Assembly (NCBI RefSeq): GCF_029168945.1
Contig: NC_083603.1
Span: 35,189,396-35,253,395, forward strand
DNA: 64,000 bases
Reading direction: 5' to 3'
DNA from: Cannabis sativa
Taxonomy: Eukaryota; Streptophyta; Magnoliopsida; Rosales; Cannabaceae
The translations under genes were made by a program, and so were the position numbers. The notes beneath the pieces are model-generated. The model had not been told where the DNA came from. It made no database searches and worked only from the letters and a program-made list of their open reading frames with translations. This document shows positions 58,321 to 64,000 of the stretch, piece after piece (within the stretch, counting starts at the first letter, position 1; each line of letters opens with the position of its first letter).

Positions 58321-61166
58321 TTAATAATAATAAAGCTGATTGTTTAAAATGTATTTTCTTTATTATTCTAATAAATAAATCTCATTAAATTCTGTTTAAG
58401 AATTAAAATTTAAAAATAAGAATTTAATATAATATTTATAAAATTATACTTAGATGGTGATTGAAATAAAATTAATTATTTCCATCTTAGCAATAATCTT
58501 AAATATAAATATTAAGGAAATTAATTTAAGTTGAATTAAATAAATAATTAGCAACTTAAAAGTTTCCTTTGAGAATATATTTATTGGGTTCGAAAGTATA
58601 TAAAATATACAATTTTCGAAAAATAATAAAAATAGAAAAGAAATACTTCAAGCAAAAATATCACCTATCTAGATTTTCTTTTGACTAGTTAATTCAATTT
58701 CTAATAGTATATATATATATATTTTAAATTCATTTATTTTAAATTAATCAATTAGATGAAAAAATCATTGATTGTAGTTGGTCCAATAATTAATTAAAAT
58801 AAATAATTAATTTACAACTTAATCTATTTTTCAAAATAAAAAAAATTCGAAAATATTGCATAAATAAAATGCAATTTTCGAAATTGATTAATAAAATAAA
58901 GAAAAATATATATATTTTGAAAATTATTTAAATTTAAGTTGAAAAATTAAATTTCAACCTAAAAATAATTTTCTATTTAATTAAGTGTCATGAAAGATCA
59001 ATAAATATTTAATTATCATGATGAAAATCAACTTAGATATTTAGATTTTTCAACTTAATTAAATGTATTAAATTCAAGAAATAATAATTAAGTGTAGAGA
59101 AGGCTTAATTATTAATTTCTATTTAATACTAGGAAAAATATACTTAATAAAATTGTACCAAAATTAATTATTTAAATAATTAATTTCACAAAGTATAATT
59201 TTCCTATTTAAATATTAGAAATATTAAGTAGTCTAGAAATTACTATCTAGAAAATATCTTATTTGACTAAGTATCTTCTCAAAAATTTGAAAAATATCTA
59301 ATTTAAGTTAGATAGAAAAAATCTAAAACTTAAATAATTTCAAATCTAGATTTAATTAAATATCACAAATTAAGTTGTAACCACTTAATTTGAAGATATC
59401 TTTTTAAAGTTAATATTTGAAAAGATATTAACCAAAAAAAATCTAAAATATTCCATTTTAAGTTAATATTTGAAAAGATATTAACTTAAAAAATATCTTA
59501 AGAATTTTTAATAACTAATGCCTAGGATTCCTCAACTTGATTTAAAATTTAAATCAAATATTCACATCTAAGTTAGTTAAGAAAAATGAGTTGATACAAC
59601 TAATTTATAACTTAAATAGGAATATTTAATTAAATAAGCTCCAGAAAGAATCTTAGTTAGTTAAAATTCTATATTTAATTAAATACAAGAAAAATACAAA
59701 TAGTTTGTCTAGAAATAATATCTAAAACTAAAAGTGTTTTTCTTAAAAATTAACTTTAAAATATTAAAATGAAAAATAAATTTTCATATATTTTAAAAGT
59801 TAATTATGTTGCTAATTCAATTTTATTAGGTCAAACTAATATAATTAACCTAGTACAGTTATTCAAATCAGGCAAATGGGCCTTCACAATTGGGGTAGTT
59901 CATGTGAGGGGGTGCTGGGTTCAGTATGTCGTACCCACTTCTATGGCTCCCAACTCTCACACAAGGCCCAAAAGAGAGGAATTTAACCTTAAAATGAATA
60001 ACTGTTATTAATTGAATAGGTCCAATAACTAAATGGACCTGAATAAAATCTATCATGGTGTGACATTTTATTTAGCAACAACCTATATGTATCTATATTA
60101 AAAAAAAATAAACATATAGGCTCACACAGGCACACTTTGGATGGATGCTATCATGTTGCTAGGTCATACACAGATGAAAGAAGATTGTAAAATTTACCTG
60201 TTACAAATTATTAACTTGACTAAGGGAGCCATCAGATCATTAGATCTGGCAAAAAGTAACCATGGCTATTTGCAATCAAGTAATAATAGGTTTTTAAAAC
60301 TTACACACAAGCTAAAAACACATACTCCTGCAACAAGGTTAGCTGGATAGATGGAAGTAGGATTTACTTAATTTTAAATAAATAATTTCGAAAAATAAAT
60401 AATTAAATAATAAAAAAAATATTTTAATTAATTTCGAAAAAAATAAAATTTAAAAAAATTTTAATTAATTTCGAAAATAAAATAAAATAAATAAATTTAA
60501 ATTTCGAAATTATTTAAAAAATAAATATTTAAAATTAAACCTACTATTTTGAAAAATTAGGTTTCAACCAACCTAAATATCATTTCAAAAATTTACTAAC
60601 TACTTTTAAAAATTAAATGTTATTTTACAAATAAAAATTAAATAAAAAATTAGAAAAGATAAAAGAAATATCTTTTCAGATTTTAAATTTAATTTGAATA
60701 AATAAAATAACAAAATTTAAAAGTTAGTAAAATATCTTATATCTATTTAAAATTACATGATTATAAATATCTTATTTAAATTTAAATAAGGTCAAAATAT
60801 CTAAAAAGATTTAATTTTTAAAAAAAATCTTAAAAGATAAGATATTTTTAAAATATCTTAAAAGATATTATAAATATCTTAAAAGATATTATAAATATCT
60901 TATAAAATCTGACCTTAAATTTAAAAAAAAAAAAAATCAAATTTAAAAATAAGATAGATATTTTAAGCAAGAAGATTAAATACTAATTCTATTCAAATTC
61001 AAATTACACTAATATCTTGAATTAAATTAAAAAAAAAATTAAATTAATTCCAAATGATAATTAGAATTGAATTAGGAATAGTAATAGTATATATACAAAA
61101 CCATACAAAAAATTAGAAGTTAATTCCATGAAAAAGTATGAAAAATTGAAGAAAAAAGAAAAAATT
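58321..61166 (-). other. Element F AT-rich leader, no gene
   Basis: Low-complexity. The mid-leader conserved island is at 59870-59965 (tgtgag/ctcaca pair, gtatgtcgtaccc). A palindromic aaaatatctt/aagatattat run lies at ~60785-60910. Confidence 0.7.
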
Positions 61167-61217
61167 CGAAACTGTACGGACAGTTCTGCGATCGCAGGAA
61201 AATATCAGCACAGCCCC
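61167..61217 (-). other. Element F GC-rich palindromic island
   Basis: A 12-nt perfect palindrome, ctgcgatcgcag, at 61186-61197 beside actgtacggacagt. About 275 nt from the primer-binding site. Confidence 0.65.
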
Positions 61218-61472
61218 GATTTTGTCAAATCTTCAAAAAATCATAACTAATTCAAATAAAATCCAAATTGAGTTCTGTAAAAGGCTAACTTGCTTAATTT
61301 TTTCCATACTATCCAATAAAAATAATTCCAGAAACGAAATAACAATTATTTTTCACGAAAATTTCACAAACATCAATCAATCATCAAATAACACTCAATA
61401 CAACATGATACCATCCAAAGAACATACAAACAATCGTTTTAAAGTCCAAATTACATGTAAGTAAATCAATTA

Positions 61473-61489
61473 CCATGGCTCTGAGGCCA
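61473..61489 (-). other. Element F primer-binding site (variant)
   Basis: Minus-strand TGGCCTCAGAGCCATGG. It differs from the initiator-Met site at positions 4-6 (CCT for TAT) and from A at one base. Confidence 0.75.
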
Positions 61490-61491
61490 GT

Positions 61492-63401
61492 TGTTGGGAA
61501 TTATTTTACCAGGATCTTAGATCTACTCACAAGTATGTTTATTAGCATCCTAAATATGAACTTTCTAAAACGATAAAATAAACACATATAAAGTTAAGAA
61601 AACCTTACATTGATGCAGCGGAATAAATGTCTCCTTCCACTCAGATCTCTAACCCTTGATTCCTTTCTGTAGCAGAGTATAATCAAGATCTGAGCCCGAA
61701 TCTCCTTCTTCTTCAAGCTTTGATCCTTCACAGTCTTCCAATCTATGATTGAGTTACTGCTTGCTGTGTGTGGGCACTTACTCTTTCACTAGGGTCACGA
61801 AAAAGATGAAGGGAAAAGAGAGAGAGAGATTTCGGCCAAGGTAGAGAGTGAGGAAGGCTCAGTTTTTCTGAAGAGAGAAATTTCTGTCAGAAAGCTAATG
61901 AAAGCATGTGTTGTGAATGAGCCATCACTTTCTATTTATAGGCAACTACTAGGTCTAGGTTTAGAATTATTTGGCATTAAAATAATGAAAATAATAATTT
62001 GAAAAATCATCATTAAGTGGCCGGACATATGGTGTTATTGGGCCTTACTTAATTTTGCAATTTTATCAAATTTTATCTCTATTTATTCAAAAATGCCAAT
62101 TTTCCAATTCTAACCTTTTAAATGCCAAAACTTATTATTTAATAACTAAAATAAATTATTAAATAATATTGTCATTTAATTTAATTATTAATTAGACATA
62201 TAAAGTCCATTAATAAATAAATAAACCTAGAAAACTCTTTTCCTTACAATTTCACCCGTGAATAGTGAAAATTCATAAAATCAGACATAGTCTAACTTTA
62301 GAATTAGAATTGATCAATCACGAATCAATTAATGAGTCTTACAAGCAGAATGTTCTCAACTAGAATGGGGACCATGGATCTTTATGCTGAGCTTCCAATA
62401 AGTGAACCAAATTTACCAAGTAAATTCCTACTTATTAATTCTTCGTTGAATCCACTCTTAGAACTTAGAATTTCACTCTCAGACTTATATAGAGCATATT
62501 GTATGTTTCACGATACCAATATACTATCTCATTCAACCATTGTTATAATCTTATTGTGATTTAAAGATCCTCTATATAGATGATTTACATCGAGATGGGA
62601 TTTCTTTACCGTTCTCACCCCTCAATGTATTTTGCCCCTTAAAACACTTAGCTACCTGTAAATGGTGTTTAATGATCTAATAATTAGTCAGTTAAACAAG
62701 AGCTCATCCATTTACTTCTATTTGCTAAGCTCGAAGGGAATCATCACTTGACTTCTATACACCAGTAGAAGCTATAGATTCCATATTTATGTTCAGCACT
62801 CCCACTCAATCATACTATCATGTTCCCAAAATATACGTATCACCCTGACCCGAAAGTAGGCTTAACTAATCAATCTAAGAACATGAATAGCACTCCTGAG
62901 TTGAGCCCAAGCATATCAGGATTTAGATTCTTTTAATCTTAAGATCAACTACTGATATTGACTTGGAAAGATATGTATAACGGTAAGTTTGTAATATCTT
63001 AACTTAGTTGCAATATCGGTCCAGTCCAATGTATACTCCATACATTCGAAACTAGTATACTTTACTAATGTCCTGGAAAGAACATAACACTTACTCCAAG
63101 TGTAAGTACACATCATCGCTGATTATCACATTAGTGTAAATCCAATAACACTGATGAAACAGGGACCAAAACTTTTGATTCATATGATCACAATCACATT
63201 CCACTGTGTTGACGATACTGTAATTGTGAATAAACATATGATCTGGATTTAACTGATTTTGTGTGTATGAATGTAATAAACATATTAAACATGTTAAACC
63301 ACTAGCATGTAAAATTCATGCAAACATCAATCACTTCTAATTTCTTTTATTGATAACTAATCAGATTGTAAAGAGTTTTATTTAGGGCATAAAACCCAAC
63401 A
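61492..63401 (-). repeat. Element F 5' LTR
   Basis: 1,910 bp. The minus-strand tataaatag at ~61933-61941 is the likely TATA box. Confidence 0.94.
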
Positions 63402-63406
63402 ACCAC
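63402..63406. repeat. Target-site duplication of F, right copy
   Basis: accac, identical to 53197-53201. Confidence 0.95.
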
Positions 63407-63596
63407 TCGCTTTATGTGACTTGAAAATTTCATTGATGATATAAATTGATCCTTTGGTAGTGCATCAGCAGAGCTTCTCTTTGAGGGGAGCTCCATTAAT
63501 GATACAAATGGTTTGTGTTCTTCTGTCTCTTACTTCAAATGTGTGTTTGTATTTCCTTGTTTTTTTTTTTTTTTGAGTTTTGGTTTGTTCTCTAAG
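63407..63596. other. Right flank of F, no gene recognised
   Basis: Continuation of the sequence left of 53197. No open frame or match seen. Confidence 0.5.
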
Positions 63597-64000
63597 GGCC
63601 CGTTTGGTACGCATGACTGGATTGGATTAGACAAGCTAATATGTCCAATCTTTGGGCATGTTAGAAGTTTGGATAATTAATCCAGCTAATCTCATCTGTT
63701 ATTTATCCCATCCAGCAGGGTGGGATAAATAATCCTACGCATGTGAGATTTTTTCTTATCATTTATTTTAATTTAGATTTTATTAATATATTTTAAATTT
63801 AATAAGAATTTAAATGAAAGAATTATCACACATTTATTTATTAAAAAATTATTCATTAAAATTAGTGAAAAGGTATAATTTTGAATTATTATATATAAGT
63901 TTTCAAAATTTAAAATATTATTAATTAAACAATAGTTACATAAATTGATCCTAAGAGAAACAATATGACAATAACTATATACTATTTTTATATTATTAAA
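63597..64000. mobile_element. Tourist-like (PIF/Harbinger-type) terminus, partial
   Basis: taa followed by GGGCCCGTTTGGTACG is typical of Tourist-like ends with a TAA target. The second terminus is not within the window, so it is either larger than ~400 bp or broken. The rest is AT-rich without an open frame. Confidence 0.45.

Larger units (their letters stand above)
53202..63401 (-). mobile_element. Element F: non-autonomous copia element with broken gag
   Basis: 10,200 bp flanked by accac. 5' LTR 61492-63401, variant primer site, 3.7-kb leader, gag with frameshifts, fossil pol, polypurine tract, 3' LTR 53202-55110. The LTRs (1,910 and 1,909 bp) differ at about 20-25 positions by eye, so it is older than E and younger than C. 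Same organisation as C. Confidence 0.94.

Noticed and set aside
63597..64000. Complete Tourist MITE
   Set aside because: Only one terminus is visible. No second end or TAA duplication within the window.

Overview
The window is nuclear DNA from a seed plant, probably a eudicot. It is AT-rich and built almost entirely of nested transposable elements: Ty1/copia and Ty3/gypsy-like LTR retrotransposons, an L1-type LINE, CACTA-like and Mutator/hAT-like DNA elements, and one degraded multi-exon transposase-type gene. I cannot name the species. I see no ordinary host gene, rRNA, tRNA or CRISPR array.

Layout. Element A (start to 8033, minus) is a copia element with ~1.9 kb LTRs and decayed gag-pol; its 3' LTR runs off the left edge. 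Next is the 3' part of a large LTR element D (8034-28303, plus). It has a 100-bp tandem repeat, a spliced antisense gene (24052-26767, minus) of the kind known in Tat-lineage gypsy elements, a polypurine tract and a 3' LTR. Inside D sits copia element B (8852-23870, minus, 203-bp LTRs), and inside B sits copia element C (12407-22459, minus) with a perfect 5-bp target duplication (tacct).

28304-32189 holds CACTA-like ends and a 1.3-kb element with ~420-480 bp inverted arms flanked by acgtcatt. An L1-like LINE (minus) covers 32190-33126 and 43342 to ~47880. It is split inside its reverse-transcriptase zinc-finger domain by copia element E (33127-43341, plus, duplication atttg), whose two LTRs are almost identical. 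48120-51190 carries remains of a Ptta/En/Spm-type gene with an in-frame triplicated 87-bp exon. Copia element F (53202-63401, minus, duplication accac) follows. At the right edge is a Tourist-like terminus.

How the parts relate. A, C, E and F share LTR ends, a 3-4 kb AT-rich leader and the same polypurine tract. C, E and F also share the same fossil pol: C keeps an intact Gag, F a frameshifted Gag, E no Gag. E moved very recently, so this looks like a non-autonomous lineage mobilised in trans. Their leaders keep three special segments: a paired motif just upstream of gag, a hairpin block in mid-leader, and a fast-changing GC-rich self-complementary island about 255-275 nt from the primer-binding site. 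These are the best candidates for an undescribed RNA packaging or dimerisation system. All observations were made by eye.
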